DNA of 64,000 nt from Sphingobacteriales bacterium (GTDB lineage Bacteria; Bacteroidota; Bacteroidia; Chitinophagales; Chitinophagaceae). Of the stretch, positions 10,478 to 21,285 are shown in pieces. The DNA is taken from contig JACPUV010000046.1 of NCBI GenBank assembly GCA_016192105.1, positions 118,335 through 182,334 on the forward strand, in the 5' to 3' direction. Under the pieces are notes generated by a model. The model did not search any database and had not been told where the DNA came from. It saw nothing but the letters and a program-made list of their open reading frames with translations. How positions within the stretch are numbered: position 1 is the stretch's first letter; every line of letters starts with the position of its first letter. The translations under genes were made by a program, and so were the position numbers.

Positions 10478-11635
10478 ATGCCCAAACTAATCCGTATCAC
10501 CACCGCCCCCATATCTCTCAACGTCTTATTACCCGGCCAGATGCGCCACATGAACGAAAACGGGTTTGAAGTGGTAATGGTCAGCAGCGACGGACCCGAA
10601 CTGCCGGCCGTGAAAGCCCGGGAAGGATGCCGTCATCATATCATCCCCATGACAAGAAGGATGACGCCCTTTGGCGACCTGCGTTGTTTATGGCAGATGT
10701 ACAAATTCTTCCGGAAAGAAAAACCGGACCTGGTACATTCCCATACCCCCAAAGCAGGTTTGCTGTCCATGCTGGCAGCAAAAATGGCGGGGGTTAAACT
10801 TCGGGTGCATACCATTGCAGGGCTCCGTTATGTAACCACCAGGGGGCTGGGGAGACAGGTGCTGATTGTGATGGAAAAACTGACCGGGATGGCGGCCACC
10901 CATGTATGGCCCAATAGTAATTCCATGCGGGCTTTCATTGAAACCAACCGGTTGGTGAATCCGAAAAAACTGGAGGTGATCGGGTGGGGGTCAAGCAATG
11001 GGGTGAACCTGGCCCGTTACAATACGGCTGTACTGAAAGCAGATAAACTCGATGAAATAAGAGCGCATATCCTGTACGATCCTTCCCTGTTTTATTTTTT
11101 GTCTGTTGGCCGCATTGTGCATGATAAAGGAATGGACGAGTTGCTGCAGGCTTTTGCCCGTTTGCACAAGGATCATCCGCATATACGGCTTGTGTTGGTT
11201 GGGGCTTTTGAAGATGAAGTGGACCCGGTGAGTGATACAGCCCGTCAACTGATAAAAACCCATCCGGCCGTGATCAGCGCAGGCTGGAGCGATGCGGTGG
11301 AATATTATATGCATATTTCACAGGCGCTGGTACATCCCTCACACCGGGAAGGATTTCCGAATGTACTGATGCAGGCCGGGGCTATGAGTTGCCCGGTCAT
11401 CTGCTCCCGCATTGACGGGAATATTGATATAGTGGAGCACCGTAAAACCGGGCTGATCTTCGAAGTGAAGAATGAAGAAGCCCTGTACCGGGAAATGGCC
11501 TGGGCCCTGGATCACCCGGCTGAGCTGAAGAGCTACGCGCAAACCCTTCTCCAACAGGTTCAAACTCATTATGACCAGCGCATTGTGCAATCCCTGCTCC
11601 GGGAAAAATATCTCCAACTCCTTGCTGCACAATAA
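10478..11635 (+). CDS. Glycosyltransferase family 4
   Basis: SVGRIVHDKGMDELLQAFARL...SHREGFPNVLMQAGAMSCPVICS. Confidence 0.94.
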   Translation: MPKLIRITTAPISLNVLLPGQMRHMNENGFEVVMVSSDGPELPAVKAREGCRHHIIPMTRRMTPFGDLRCLWQMYKFFRKEKPDLVHSHTPKAGLLSMLAAKMAGVKLRVHTIAGLRYVTTRGLGRQVLIVMEKLTGMAATHVWPNSNSMRAFIETNRLVNPKKLEVIGWGSSNGVNLARYNTAVLKADKLDEIRAHILYDPSLFYFLSVGRIVHDKGMDELLQAFARLHKDHPHIRLVLVGAFEDEVDPVSDTARQLIKTHPAVISAGWSDAVEYYMHISQALVHPSHREGFPNVLMQAGAMSCPVICSRIDGNIDIVEHRKTGLIFEVKNEEALYREMAWALDHPAELKSYAQTLLQQVQTHYDQRIVQSLLREKYLQLLAAQ

Positions 11636-11764
11636 CTTCCCCCACTGTATCGGAATTCTACGTATTTGGTAAAAGTACTAGTACCCGATTTTCACTTTTA
11701 ATGACCTCATTGTTTTGGAGGCGGTGACTAAGTTTTTATTTTAGCTCATCCAAAATCCAAATCA

Positions 11765-12424
11765 ATGAAAACCACATTGAAAAAGCCAGTGGCTATTGTC
11801 GGCTATTCTGGTCACTCTTTCGTCATCATCGACATCCTGCTCAGTGCAGGCCGCCTTGTAACCGCTTACTGCGACCAGGAAGAAAAAGAGTTCAATCCCT
11901 ATCATCTCGAATATTTAGGAAAGGAATCCGATGTGATGCATAAGCTGAAGAATTATGATTTCTTCGCTTGCGTGGGACATAACGGGATCCGCGAAAAAAT
12001 TCATACCAACCTCAGCCAGTATTTAGGAAATCCGATCAACGCCATTCATCCCAGTGCGGTGATCTCTTCTTCCGTAAAGATGGGAGACGGGATCATGATC
12101 GCTGCCAATGCCACGCTCAATCCGCTGGTGGAAATCGGCCGTGGCGTGATCTGCAATACATCCACTAGTATTGACCACGAGTGCATCATTGGTGATTTCA
12201 CCCATATTGCACCCGGAGCCGTATTGTGCGGGAATGTAAAAGTGGGCCGCAATACCTTTATCGGGGCCAATTCGGTGATTCGCCAGGGTATTGTGATCGG
12301 TGATAATGTAACCATTGGTGCCGGTACTGTCGTGGTGAAAGATGTACCTGATGGAGCCACGGTTGTTGGTAACCCCGCCCGTAACCTTGTCAAGAAACCC
12401 GCCCGGAAACTGGTGGCGGCCTAA
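11765..12424 (+). CDS. NeuD/PglD-like sugar O/N-acyltransferase
   Basis: N-terminal Rossmann-like VAIVGYSGHSFVIIDIL; C-terminal hexapeptide repeats. Confidence 0.88.
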   Translation: MKTTLKKPVAIVGYSGHSFVIIDILLSAGRLVTAYCDQEEKEFNPYHLEYLGKESDVMHKLKNYDFFACVGHNGIREKIHTNLSQYLGNPINAIHPSAVISSSVKMGDGIMIAANATLNPLVEIGRGVICNTSTSIDHECIIGDFTHIAPGAVLCGNVKVGRNTFIGANSVIRQGIVIGDNVTIGAGTVVVKDVPDGATVVGNPARNLVKKPARKLVAA

Positions 12425-12445
12425 TCGCTTTAATAAATTGTATTG

Positions 12446-12469
12446 AACCCGGCATTGCCGGGTTTTTTT
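12446..12469 (+). terminator. Rho-independent terminator
   Basis: AACCCGGC-ATT-GCCGGGTT followed by T tract. Confidence 0.9.
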
Positions 12470-12534
12470 GGCCCCTAGCCTCAAAGGGGGAACTGCGAAG
12501 ACTCAAATACTTTGACCATTCATTTCTTAAAGTC

Positions 12535-12840
12535 TTGCGAAAATAAATCCCGCAAAGACATTAAGACGCTCCTCATGAAGAAAACTCTTTTAAGCTTAGC
12601 GGGATTTATCTACGCAATCCGAAACAGTAAACCTTTACAATCTTTCGGAAGCTAAAGTCCCCCTTTTGGGGGATTAGGGGGCCCTGATCTTGCGTAAAGT
12701 TTCCCGCAAAGACTTTAAGACGCTCCGCACTAAGAAAACTCTTTAAAGCTTAGCGGGATTTATATACGCAGCTCGAAAGGGAAAATGACTTTACTATTAA
12801 CGGAGGCTAAAGTCCCCCTTTGGGGGATTTAGGGGGCCTT
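12535..12840. repeat. Two diverged copies of a ~155-bp intergenic unit
   Basis: 'TCCCGCAAAGACNTTAAGACGCTCC...AAGAAAACTCTTT..AAGCTTAGCGGGATTTAT.TACGCA...GGCTAAAGTCCCCCTTTGGGGGATTAGGGGGCC' occurs twice. Confidence 0.88.
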
Positions 12841-12922
12841 ACCTTTGGGGGATTAGAGGGCCGGGTTATTCGGTTTTTCTCAATACCTTTGCCACTTCAA
12901 AAAACACAATAACCAACCTTAC

Positions 12923-13609
12923 GTGAAACCAGTGGACCTCAATGAATACCGCGTTTTATTCCTGCGAAAAAAGGAGAATGAATTTGCCCAACGGGCAGAG
13001 GATTTTATCCGGTCCCGGTTCCCGAAAGCGGTGATCTTTTCCGGCAGCCGCAAAGACAAGCTCCCCCCCGAAGTACTGAACTGGACCGGCGACCTGATGA
13101 TCTCTTTTATCTCCTCCTGGATCTATCCTGCGTCTTTACTGGAAAGTGCTTCGTATGCGGCTATCAACTTTCACCCGGGCTGCCCGAAATACCCGGGAAC
13201 GGGGTGCACCAATTTTGCGGTCTATAACGGGGAGAAAGAATACGGGATAACCTGTCACCATATGAAAGCAACGGTGGATTCTGGTTCGATTATCCAGGTT
13301 AAACGTTTCCCGGTAAAGGAAACCGATACAGTGTACAGCATTACGCAGCAATGTTACCGGCTGATTGAGGAAAGTTTTTACGAGATCATGGAAGGGGTTA
13401 TAAAGGGCAGTCCGCTCCCGGTTACTAACGAGACGTGGAAAAGAAAACCCTATACAAGAAAACAACTGGATGAACTTTGTCATATCCGCCCGGAAATGTC
13501 GCCGGAGGAAATTGAAAGGCGGATCAAAGCGACGACCTATAAAACGCCCTGGGCCTTTACGCGGATCGGGGACCATCTGTTCAAATTACAAGTGAATACC
13601 AAAGCATGA
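12923..13609 (+). CDS. Formyltransferase-like protein
   Basis: INFHPGCPKYPGTGCTNFAVYNGEKEYGITCHHMKATVDSGSIIQ. Confidence 0.85.
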   Translation: MKPVDLNEYRVLFLRKKENEFAQRAEDFIRSRFPKAVIFSGSRKDKLPPEVLNWTGDLMISFISSWIYPASLLESASYAAINFHPGCPKYPGTGCTNFAVYNGEKEYGITCHHMKATVDSGSIIQVKRFPVKETDTVYSITQQCYRLIEESFYEIMEGVIKGSPLPVTNETWKRKPYTRKQLDELCHIRPEMSPEEIERRIKATTYKTPWAFTRIGDHLFKLQVNTKA

Positions 13610-15117
13610 CAACCGATACATTAACTGTCTCAAAAAGCCCGGTAACGGGAAAAGTATATGAGATCCCTGCAGTGAAAGAGGATAAAACCGGAATTGACGC
13701 CTTTATTGCACTTCATCCGGGTAAGAAAGTGGTAGTTGTACAGGGTCTTGGATTCGTGGGATCCGTCATGGGACTGGTGGTGGCCAATGCACTCACTGAA
13801 GAATATGCGGTGATCGGGATCGACTTGCCCAGCCCGGCCTCTTACTGGAAGATCCGTTCCATCAACGAAGGGATCTTTCCCGTGATCGCCAGTGACCCGA
13901 AGATCGAAGAATACTACCAGAACGCTCTCCGGAAGAAAAATTATTACGCCACTTTCGATCCGTATGCTTACAGCAAAGCGGATGTGGTGGTGGTGGACAT
14001 CAACCTCGATGTACAGAAAAAATCCGCGAAGAACAAAGACCTCGAAGGGTACAATGTGGACCTGGCGCCATTCAGGAAAGCGATTGAAGCCATCGGTGCC
14101 CGGTGTAAAGAAGATGTACTGGTATTGGTGGAAACCACCGTTCCTCCCGGTACGGCGCAGAAAATTGTACGCCCCATGCTCGAAGCTGCATTGGCCCAAA
14201 GAGGATTGCCTGCTGATCGGCTGAAAGTAGGGCACTCCTACGAAAGGGTAATGCCGGGTCCGAAATATATTGATTCCATCCAGAATTTCTACCGCGTCTT
14301 TGCCGGTACTGATGAAAAAAGCGCCGCAGCGGTGGAAGGCTTTCTCCGCACAGTGATCCGTACGGATGAATACCCGCTGACCCGGCTGGGCAATACCAAT
14401 GCCACCGAGATGGCCAAAGTGCTGGAGAATTCCTACCGGGCCATGAACATTGCCTTTATGGTGGAATGGAGCCGTTTTGCGGAAGAAGCCGGCGTGGATA
14501 TTTATGAAGTTGTAAATGCGATCCGGATGCGGCCCACGCATAAGAATATCATGCTCCCCGGACTCGGCGTGGGTGGCTATTGCCTGACCAAGGATCCGCT
14601 CCTGGCCAGCTGGGCCCGGATGAACCTCTTTGGCAGTGAGGAGAAACTTGGACAAAGTGAGAAGGGGGTTCATATCAATGATAAAATGCCCGTTTATGCA
14701 TTTGATTTCCTGCGTTCACAATACGGAGCTTCACTTGAAGGAAAGAAAGTATTGTTGCTGGGAGTGAGTTACCTCAATGATGTGGGGGATACCCGCTATA
14801 CACCCGTCGAAGGTTTTTACGACCAGTTGCAGGCGGCAGGTTGCGAGGTCAGCCTGCACGATCCGCATGTTAAATACTGGGAGGAAAAGGATACCTGGAT
14901 CAATCCGCAGCTGGATGAGTTGCTGCAGGAACACTATGATGTGATCGTGATCACGACCGGTCACAGGGACTACCGCGGCAATGCGGCCCTGCTGGAAAAA
15001 ATAAAACAGCAACCGGCCGGCTGGATATATGATACGATCGGTGTCCTGACCAATGAGGAGATCCGTTCCTTGCAGGAAAAGCATACGGTGAAAGTGATTG
15101 GACGGGGGGATTTGTGA
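13606..15117 (+). CDS. UDP-glucose/GDP-mannose dehydrogenase family (nucleotide sugar dehydrogenase)
   Basis: VVVQGLGFVGSVMGLVVA; GVGGYCLTKDPLL catalytic Cys motif. Confidence 0.93.
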   Translation: MTTDTLTVSKSPVTGKVYEIPAVKEDKTGIDAFIALHPGKKVVVVQGLGFVGSVMGLVVANALTEEYAVIGIDLPSPASYWKIRSINEGIFPVIASDPKIEEYYQNALRKKNYYATFDPYAYSKADVVVVDINLDVQKKSAKNKDLEGYNVDLAPFRKAIEAIGARCKEDVLVLVETTVPPGTAQKIVRPMLEAALAQRGLPADRLKVGHSYERVMPGPKYIDSIQNFYRVFAGTDEKSAAAVEGFLRTVIRTDEYPLTRLGNTNATEMAKVLENSYRAMNIAFMVEWSRFAEEAGVDIYEVVNAIRMRPTHKNIMLPGLGVGGYCLTKDPLLASWARMNLFGSEEKLGQSEKGVHINDKMPVYAFDFLRSQYGASLEGKKVLLLGVSYLNDVGDTRYTPVEGFYDQLQAAGCEVSLHDPHVKYWEEKDTWINPQLDELLQEHYDVIVITTGHRDYRGNAALLEKIKQQPAGWIYDTIGVLTNEEIRSLQEKHTVKVIGRGDL

Positions 15118-15196
15118 GTCGGGAGACTGGAGTCGGGAGCCAGTAGTCGGGAGCAGCTTACTTAAAACTTATAACTTAATACTTACAACTTATATT
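15115..15196. repeat. Short intergenic repeats: GTCGGGAG x4, then CTTAAAACTTATAACTTAATACTTACAACTTA
   Basis: Read directly. Confidence 0.85.
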
Positions 15197-15197
15197 C

Positions 15198-16193
15198 ATG
15201 TCAAAGAAAGTACTTCTTCTCGGCGGCGCCGGCTTCATCGGGTTTAATATCACCAAATACCTGGCGGAAAACCGGGATTATGAGCTGACCATTGCTGATA
15301 ATTTTGCAAGAGGTAAACAGGACGATTCTTTTACCGGGCTGGTGGAAAAATATAAGATCCGGGTAGTAGCCGGCGATTTTACCGATCCTGCCACCTTTAA
15401 CCAGCTGGATAGCTCCTACGACCAGGTCTATATGCTGGCCTCTGTAGTAGGGGTGGATAATGCGAACTCCATCCCGCACGAGATCATCCGGATCAACACC
15501 GCCCTGATCTATAATACCCTGGAATGGGTTCGTCGCAGCAAAGTGGGGAAAGTGCTCTTTACTTCCACCAGCGAATGCTATGCAGGCACAATTGAAGCCT
15601 TTGGTTATACCACACCCACACCGGAGGAAGTGCCGCTATGTATCCAGGAGATCGGTCATCCGCGGTTTACATACGCAGTCACCAAGATGCTGGGCGAATC
15701 CGGCTTTCTCAACTACGCCCGTATCCTCGGCTTTGAAACCACCATCGTCCGCTATCACAATGTGTATGGCCCGCGGATGGGATTCAAACATGTGATTCCC
15801 CACCTGGTGGTTCGTTTCCGCAATGAAGAAAATCCGTTTAAAGTTTACGGGCATGACCAGACCCGTGCTTTCTGCTATATCAGCGACGCGGTGGAAGGCA
15901 CCGTCCTCGCCATGGAGCAACCCGGCACCAACGGCCAAACCTATCATATCGGCACCCAGGATGAGATTTCCATTGGCGACCTGATTCATTATGCCGGCGA
16001 ACTGATGGGTTTTAAAGGCGAATACGAAAATGCGCCTACTTACCCGGGCTCAGTCAGCCGCCGCTGCCCGGATATCACCAAAGCAAGGACCCAACTGGGT
16101 TATGAACCCAAAGTGATGTGGAAGGAAGGGTTAAAAATAACAGTGGATTGGTACAATCAATACCTGGATGCCGGAAAATTAGTATATGAGTAA
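15198..16193 (+). CDS. NAD-dependent epimerase/dehydratase
   Basis: LLGGAGFIGFNITKYL; FTYAVTKMLGE (YxxxK). Confidence 0.94.
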   Translation: MSKKVLLLGGAGFIGFNITKYLAENRDYELTIADNFARGKQDDSFTGLVEKYKIRVVAGDFTDPATFNQLDSSYDQVYMLASVVGVDNANSIPHEIIRINTALIYNTLEWVRRSKVGKVLFTSTSECYAGTIEAFGYTTPTPEEVPLCIQEIGHPRFTYAVTKMLGESGFLNYARILGFETTIVRYHNVYGPRMGFKHVIPHLVVRFRNEENPFKVYGHDQTRAFCYISDAVEGTVLAMEQPGTNGQTYHIGTQDEISIGDLIHYAGELMGFKGEYENAPTYPGSVSRRCPDITKARTQLGYEPKVMWKEGLKITVDWYNQYLDAGKLVYE

Positions 16194-17334
16194 CGATAAG
16201 TTTATCGCCCTGAGCCTGCCGAATATGGCGGGTAATGAATGGAAATATGTAAAAGATTGCCTCGATACCGGCTGGATATCTTCCGTAGGTTCCTATGTGA
16301 CAAAGTTTGAGCAGATGGTGGCTGATTTTGCCGGTGCGAAATACGGAGTGGCCGCAGTAAACGGAACTGCAGCCCTGCATATCTCCTTACTGCTTTCGGG
16401 GGTAAAGCAAAATGATTATGTGATCCTGCCCAATCTCACATTTGTGGCTTCTGCCAATTCCATCAAATATATGGGGGCGGAGCCCCTGCTGATCGATGCG
16501 GATCCGGACCTTTGGCAGATGGACCTGGACCTGCTGGAAAATTTCCTGGAAAAGGAAACCGAAGTAAAAGGCCGGGAACTGTATTATAAAAAAGACGGCC
16601 GCCGGATCGGCGCCATCATGCCGGTGCATATTCTGGGTAATATGTGCGACATGGACCGCTTCCTTTCGATCGTAAACAAATACCCGCTGCCGGTGGTGGA
16701 AGATGCTACGGAAGCGCTGGGTACCACTTATAAAGGAAAGAGTGCCGGTACTTTCAGTCCCCTGGCCGCTTTCAGTTTTAACGGGAATAAGATCATTTCC
16801 ACCGGGGGGGGCGGTGTGATCGTGACCAATGACGAAGCACTTGCCAAACATGCCAAACACCTGACCACGACGGCAAAGGCCAGCGCCGATGAGTATTATC
16901 ATGACGAAGTAGGATATAATTACCGGCTCGTGAATGTACTGGCCGCGATCGGTGTGGCACAAATGGAATTACTGCCCACTTTTATCAGGCGGAAGAAAGA
17001 GATTGTGTCTTTTTATAAAAAAGAACTCGAAGGAGTGGCGGATATCCGTTTCCAGCAGGAATTACCCGAAGTGGAAACCAATGGCTGGTTATTTACGATT
17101 CAGACGAATAAGCAGCAACAACTGCTGGATCACCTGAATGCCAATAAGATTCTGAGCCGCCGTTTCTGGATGCCCATGAACAAACTCCCGATGTATAAGG
17201 ATTGCGTGTATGTAACAGCAAAAGACCATTCGGGATATATTTATAATACCTGTCTCAGTATTCCCAGTTCCACCAATATCACGGAGGAGGAACTGGAAAT
17301 CGTTGCACGGGAAATCAAAGCCGCCATTGGGTAA
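16186..17334 (+). CDS. DegT/DnrJ/EryC1/StrS aminotransferase
   Basis: [58 protein letters not shown]. Confidence 0.95.
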   Translation: MSNDKFIALSLPNMAGNEWKYVKDCLDTGWISSVGSYVTKFEQMVADFAGAKYGVAAVNGTAALHISLLLSGVKQNDYVILPNLTFVASANSIKYMGAEPLLIDADPDLWQMDLDLLENFLEKETEVKGRELYYKKDGRRIGAIMPVHILGNMCDMDRFLSIVNKYPLPVVEDATEALGTTYKGKSAGTFSPLAAFSFNGNKIISTGGGGVIVTNDEALAKHAKHLTTTAKASADEYYHDEVGYNYRLVNVLAAIGVAQMELLPTFIRRKKEIVSFYKKELEGVADIRFQQELPEVETNGWLFTIQTNKQQQLLDHLNANKILSRRFWMPMNKLPMYKDCVYVTAKDHSGYIYNTCLSIPSSTNITEEELEIVAREIKAAIG

Positions 17335-17366
17335 GCCTGTTTGTCGTACCCGCTATATCAACCATT

Positions 17367-18029
17367 ATGTACAAGTTCATCAAGCGTTTTTTTGATATCC
17401 TGTTATCACTACTGGCATTGGTCCTGCTGCTGCCTGTCTTTCTGCCAATTATTCTGCTGCTGTTGCTGACCGGGGAACATGAAGTGTTCTTCCGCCAGGA
17501 GCGGGTTGGGTATAAAAATTCCATCTTCCTGATCTGGAAATTTGCCACCATGCTGAAGAACAGTCCGAATATGGGCCATGGGGATGTAACGGTCCGGAAA
17601 GACCCGCGGATTACCCCGGTAGGACGCTTCTTGCGCCAGAGCAAATTCAATGAACTGCCGCAGCTGATCAATATTCTCACCGGCGATATGTCCTTTGTTG
17701 GCCCCCGCCCGCTGATGAAAGTGGGGTTTGACCGCTATTCGGATGAGATGAGGGGAAAAGTGTACAATGTCCGGCCGGGGCTAACAGGAATCGGCTCAAT
17801 CGTGTTCCGCGATGAGGAACTGATCATCACCCGGAGCCAACTGCCGCCGCATGAATGTTACCGGGATGTGATCCTGCCCTATAAGGGAGCGCTGGAAGTA
17901 TGGTACCAGCAGCACCAGGGCCTTTATACGGATTTTATGATCCTGTTCCTGACAGCCTGGTATGTGGCCTTCCCCCACAGTGGCCTTGTATATAAAGTAT
18001 TTCCCTCCCTTCCGAAAAGAACTTTCTGA
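17367..18029 (+). CDS. Undecaprenyl-phosphate sugar transferase (initiating GT)
   Basis: [14 protein letters not shown]..., [48 protein letters not shown]. Confidence 0.95.
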   Translation: MYKFIKRFFDILLSLLALVLLLPVFLPIILLLLLTGEHEVFFRQERVGYKNSIFLIWKFATMLKNSPNMGHGDVTVRKDPRITPVGRFLRQSKFNELPQLINILTGDMSFVGPRPLMKVGFDRYSDEMRGKVYNVRPGLTGIGSIVFRDEELIITRSQLPPHECYRDVILPYKGALEVWYQQHQGLYTDFMILFLTAWYVAFPHSGLVYKVFPSLPKRTF

Positions 18030-18080
18030 ACCGGGAATAAAATTCATTTGTAATTTCGGAAACAAAGTGCTCCCTGTATT

Positions 18081-18830
18081 ATGTTTAAATGGTTCTCCAG
18101 GTCAAAGCCGGATCCGGAAGCGGATAAAGCGATCATCGGGTTGCTGCAAACGGATATGCATTCGCACCTGATTCCGGGAATTGATGACGGGGCGCCGGAT
18201 ATTGAAACCTCACTCCAGCTGATCGGTGGGCTTCATGCGCTGGGATATAAAAAGATCATCACCACCCCGCATATCATGTGGGATATGTACCGGAATACCC
18301 GGGAAGTGATACTGGAAAGACTGGAATGGGTACGGACTGCAGTGAAGGAAGCGGAGCTGGATATCGAAATTCATGCGGCCGCCGAATACTTCCTGGATGA
18401 TTATGTGGCAAAACTGGTTGCCAATAATGAACCCCTGCTGACCATTAGCGGGAATATGGTACTGGTGGAGTTTTCCATGGCCTATCCTTCACATAGCCTG
18501 AAAGATATTCTTTTTGATATGCAGATGCAGGGGTACCAGCCGGTCATTGCGCATCCCGAACGCTATATCTACCTCGAACAGAACAAGGGCTTTTACGGGG
18601 AATTAAAGGATATTGGTTGTCTTTTTCAGCTGAACCTGCTTTCTCTTACCGGCTATTATGGGAAATCGGTTAATGAACTGGCCCATTACCTGATGAAGCA
18701 GAATTTTTATGACCTGGCCGGAACAGATATGCACCATTTCCGCCACCTGGAAGCCCTTCATAGCCCGGCCCTGTCTGCCCAGCTCCGGAAGCTGCTCGAA
18801 TCCGGCAGGATCAGGAACGCGCAGCTCTGA
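18081..18830 (+). CDS. PHP-fold tyrosine-protein phosphatase (CpsB/CapC-like)
   Basis: TDMHSHLIPGIDDGAPDIETSL; VIAHPERY; LAGTDMHH. Confidence 0.93.
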   Translation: MFKWFSRSKPDPEADKAIIGLLQTDMHSHLIPGIDDGAPDIETSLQLIGGLHALGYKKIITTPHIMWDMYRNTREVILERLEWVRTAVKEAELDIEIHAAAEYFLDDYVAKLVANNEPLLTISGNMVLVEFSMAYPSHSLKDILFDMQMQGYQPVIAHPERYIYLEQNKGFYGELKDIGCLFQLNLLSLTGYYGKSVNELAHYLMKQNFYDLAGTDMHHFRHLEALHSPALSAQLRKLLESGRIRNAQL

Positions 18831-19160
18831 CCCGGCAGGATGTTGGTTTAGTACGAACTTTCAGGCATGCTGTTTGTGTCAACTTTATCATGAACGGGTT
18901 TACGATCAACGACCCCGGGAGTTTGCCGGGTGCCAGGGCCCATACCATCCGGACAACGGACACGAATCATTAGGGTGAACCTTCGTTCCGGGTTTATTTT
19001 TAAACGGTCTGTCCCGCTGATCCAATACCTTTCATCCCTTTAACCGGTTTCTTAACAGGCTGATTCATAGCGGTTATTTTTTTTACAGAAATATTAAACA
19101 AAATTGACGGCAGGCCGCCAAAAATCTTTTTAGTTTTAGTATAAATAAGGAATCATTTTT

Positions 19161-19661
19161 ATGGTGGGACAAGATTTTGATCAGTTGCTGTTGCAGCATG
19201 CGGACTTCCTGAAACCATTTGCGGTTAATCTTACCCGTGATAATGAGGCGGCCAATGACCTGTACCAGGAGACCCTGTACAAGGCCCTTGCCAACCGGGA
19301 CAAATACCATGTGGGGACCAATATCAAAGCCTGGTTGTTTACCATCATGCGGAATATTTTTATCAATGATTACCGCCGGCGGGCCAGGCAGAAGACCATT
19401 TTTGATAATACCCCCAATGAATTTCTCCTCAACCAGCAGCAGCTTTCGGTAGGCAATACTGCAGAAACGGCTATGCGGATCAAGGAGATCAACAAAGCCA
19501 TCCGGCAGTTACCCGATATATTCAGAACGCCCTTCCTCCTGTATTTTGACGGGTACAAGTACAACGAGATCGCCGGTATGCTGAACGAGCCCCTGGGCAC
19601 CATCAAAAGCAGGATTCACTTTGCCCGCAAACTATTAAAGGAGCAGATCAGCCGCTATTAA
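19161..19661 (+). CDS. ECF-type RNA polymerase sigma factor
   Basis: Region 2 (NDLYQETLYKAL...IKAWLFTIMRNIFINDYRR) and region 4 (FLLYFDGYKYNEIAGMLNEPLGTIKSRIHFARKLL). Confidence 0.95.
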   Translation: MVGQDFDQLLLQHADFLKPFAVNLTRDNEAANDLYQETLYKALANRDKYHVGTNIKAWLFTIMRNIFINDYRRRARQKTIFDNTPNEFLLNQQQLSVGNTAETAMRIKEINKAIRQLPDIFRTPFLLYFDGYKYNEIAGMLNEPLGTIKSRIHFARKLLKEQISRY

Positions 19662-19755
19662 ATTATCCGGGGTCACCGGGTGTTTTTTTTACCTTGCGTT
19701 TTTAAGAAACAAAAAGGAGGGCGGCCCTGTTTATAATCAGCCGGGATCGGCCAAT

Positions 19756-20292
19756 ATGAAACGGATGCAAGTAATTCTCGTGGATGAGCAGGATAATGCC
19801 CTGGGTCCCTGTGAAAAAATGGAAGCACATCAAAAAGGGCTTTTACACAGGGCCTTTAGCGTATTTATTTTTAACCGGAACGGAACAATGCTGCTGCAGC
19901 GAAGAGCGGTGCATAAATACCACAGTGGCGGCTTATGGACCAATGCCTGCTGCAGCCACCCTGCGTATGGCGAAACGACCCTGGATGCGGTACACCGCAG
20001 GTTGCAGGAAGAGCTCGGGTTTTATACTCCGGTGGAGAAAGTATTTGAGTTCCGGTACAAAACTATGTTCGGCAATGGTCTTACGGAAAACGAGTTGGAT
20101 CATGTATTTGCCGGGCAATATGCAGGTGAAATAAAACCAAACACCGCTGAAGTAATGGATTACTGCTATAAACCCATTGCGGAGATCAGCCATTCGCTGG
20201 AAGCATGTCCACAGCTTTATACTGTCTGGTTTCAGCTGGCTTTTCCAAAGATCCGGGACTGGTGGCAGCAACAACCGCAGTACCGGGAATAA
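19756..20292 (+). CDS. idi: Isopentenyl-diphosphate delta-isomerase type 1
   Basis: Nudix-type; LWTNACCSHPAYGE; ENELDHVF. Confidence 0.94.
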   Translation: MKRMQVILVDEQDNALGPCEKMEAHQKGLLHRAFSVFIFNRNGTMLLQRRAVHKYHSGGLWTNACCSHPAYGETTLDAVHRRLQEELGFYTPVEKVFEFRYKTMFGNGLTENELDHVFAGQYAGEIKPNTAEVMDYCYKPIAEISHSLEACPQLYTVWFQLAFPKIRDWWQQQPQYRE

Positions 20293-20415
20293 TTCTGCTG
20301 CCGGGTTCACTGGTAATACGGGCCCCGGATTGCCAGGAAGGCCGCAAGTGCGGATCTTAAAATAGCACTACTTAGAAGGGACTACGAAACACAAACTGCG
20401 AACCGGCTGTTTTAC

Positions 20416-20853
20416 TTACTGGTCCGGATCCAGTTGCATAAATTCCCTCTTCACCGCTTTGAGCATACTGAAAAGCTGGGCCACCTGGATCAATAGCAGC
20501 ACACCCAGTGCCAGCAATACATACCAGGGCAGGGTGATGGTTTTCACCCCTTCTATTTTTTGGAATCGGGCGATATGCCAGCCATTCAGCGCGGAACCAA
20601 ATGCCATACCTACCAGCAGGAAGGAGATCAGGGAGTACACTACTTTCATAAACATGATCCGCATGGTGGAGTAGCCCACTTTAAAATTTTCCAGGATAGC
20701 GGCGGGTATGATCAGTACCAGCGCGATCCAGCTCCAGTTTTTACTGAACCATTCATTGTTGAGGGTCAGGTTCAGACCGAGTACCAATACAATGGAGAGC
20801 AGTCCCCAGGGGAACAGCAGGAAAGTGGAAGGCTTTGTGGTGGGCATTGCCAT
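20416..20853 (-). CDS. Small membrane protein, unknown function
   Basis: 145-aa ORF with hydrophobic segments. Confidence 0.65.
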   Translation of the reverse strand: MAMPTTKPSTFLLFPWGLLSIVLVLGLNLTLNNEWFSKNWSWIALVLIIPAAILENFKVGYSTMRIMFMKVVYSLISFLLVGMAFGSALNGWHIARFQKIEGVKTITLPWYVLLALGVLLLIQVAQLFSMLKAVKREFMQLDPDQ

Positions 20854-21177
20854 ATAGATTGATTTTGTAGGAGGAAGTTAGAATTATTCACGGAAAAAAA
20901 GAAAGCATCCTTTTGGGGGATGCGTTGGGGTAGTAGCCTCGACAGGGCTAAATAACTAATTGGAAATTAATATAGTTCTGAAAAACCGTAAACGAATCCG
21001 TAAACCGGTGTTTTTTGGCTTGTCTTACGTGTCAAATACGCTGATATAAAAGTAATATTATTTCGTTTATTCACATCTTTTTAAATTTTCGAATTAATGA
21101 TATTCATGCTGCAGTTGAGACTGGAATGTTTGCCTACTTTTTGTAAATTAGCTGTGAAGCGTTGGTCGAAAGTTCAT

Positions 21178-21221
21178 TCAGGCGGCTTCGGTCTTCGGGG
21201 GTTCGAATCCCTCCATTCCCA
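21178..21221 (+). tRNA. 3' half of a class II tRNA-like sequence, lying upstream of its 5' half
   Basis: TCAGG (anticodon-stem 3'), CGGCTTCGGTCTTC variable arm, T-arm GGGGG-TTCGAAT-CCCTC, acceptor CATTCCC-A. Confidence 0.75.
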
Positions 21222-21245
21222 CAAAGACAACAACAACGCTTCATT

Positions 21246-21278
21246 GGGAATGTAGCGAAGTGGTTAAACGCACCTGAT
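21246..21278 (+). tRNA. 5' half of a class II tRNA-like sequence
   Basis: Acceptor GGGAATG (complements CATTCCC at 21214-21220), TA, D-arm GCG-AAGTGGTTAAA-CGC with GG, A, CCTGA (complements TCAGG at 21178-21182). Confidence 0.75.
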
Positions 21279-21285
21279 GTATTTT

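Noticed and set aside
13630-14673. 347-aa minus-strand ORF
   Set aside because: Antisense to the nucleotide-sugar dehydrogenase; no recognisable domain
20880-20945. GCATCC-TTTTGGG-GGATGC hairpin as a regulatory RNA
   Set aside because: Short stem, no conserved motif recognised; insufficient evidence
21122-21178. Possible decayed tRNA 5' half upstream (GGAATGTT at 21123-21130), which would make the 3' half part of a normal tRNA
   Set aside because: No D-loop GG, no CCTGA strand, and the distance to TCAGG is too long; kept only as an alternative to the permuted reading
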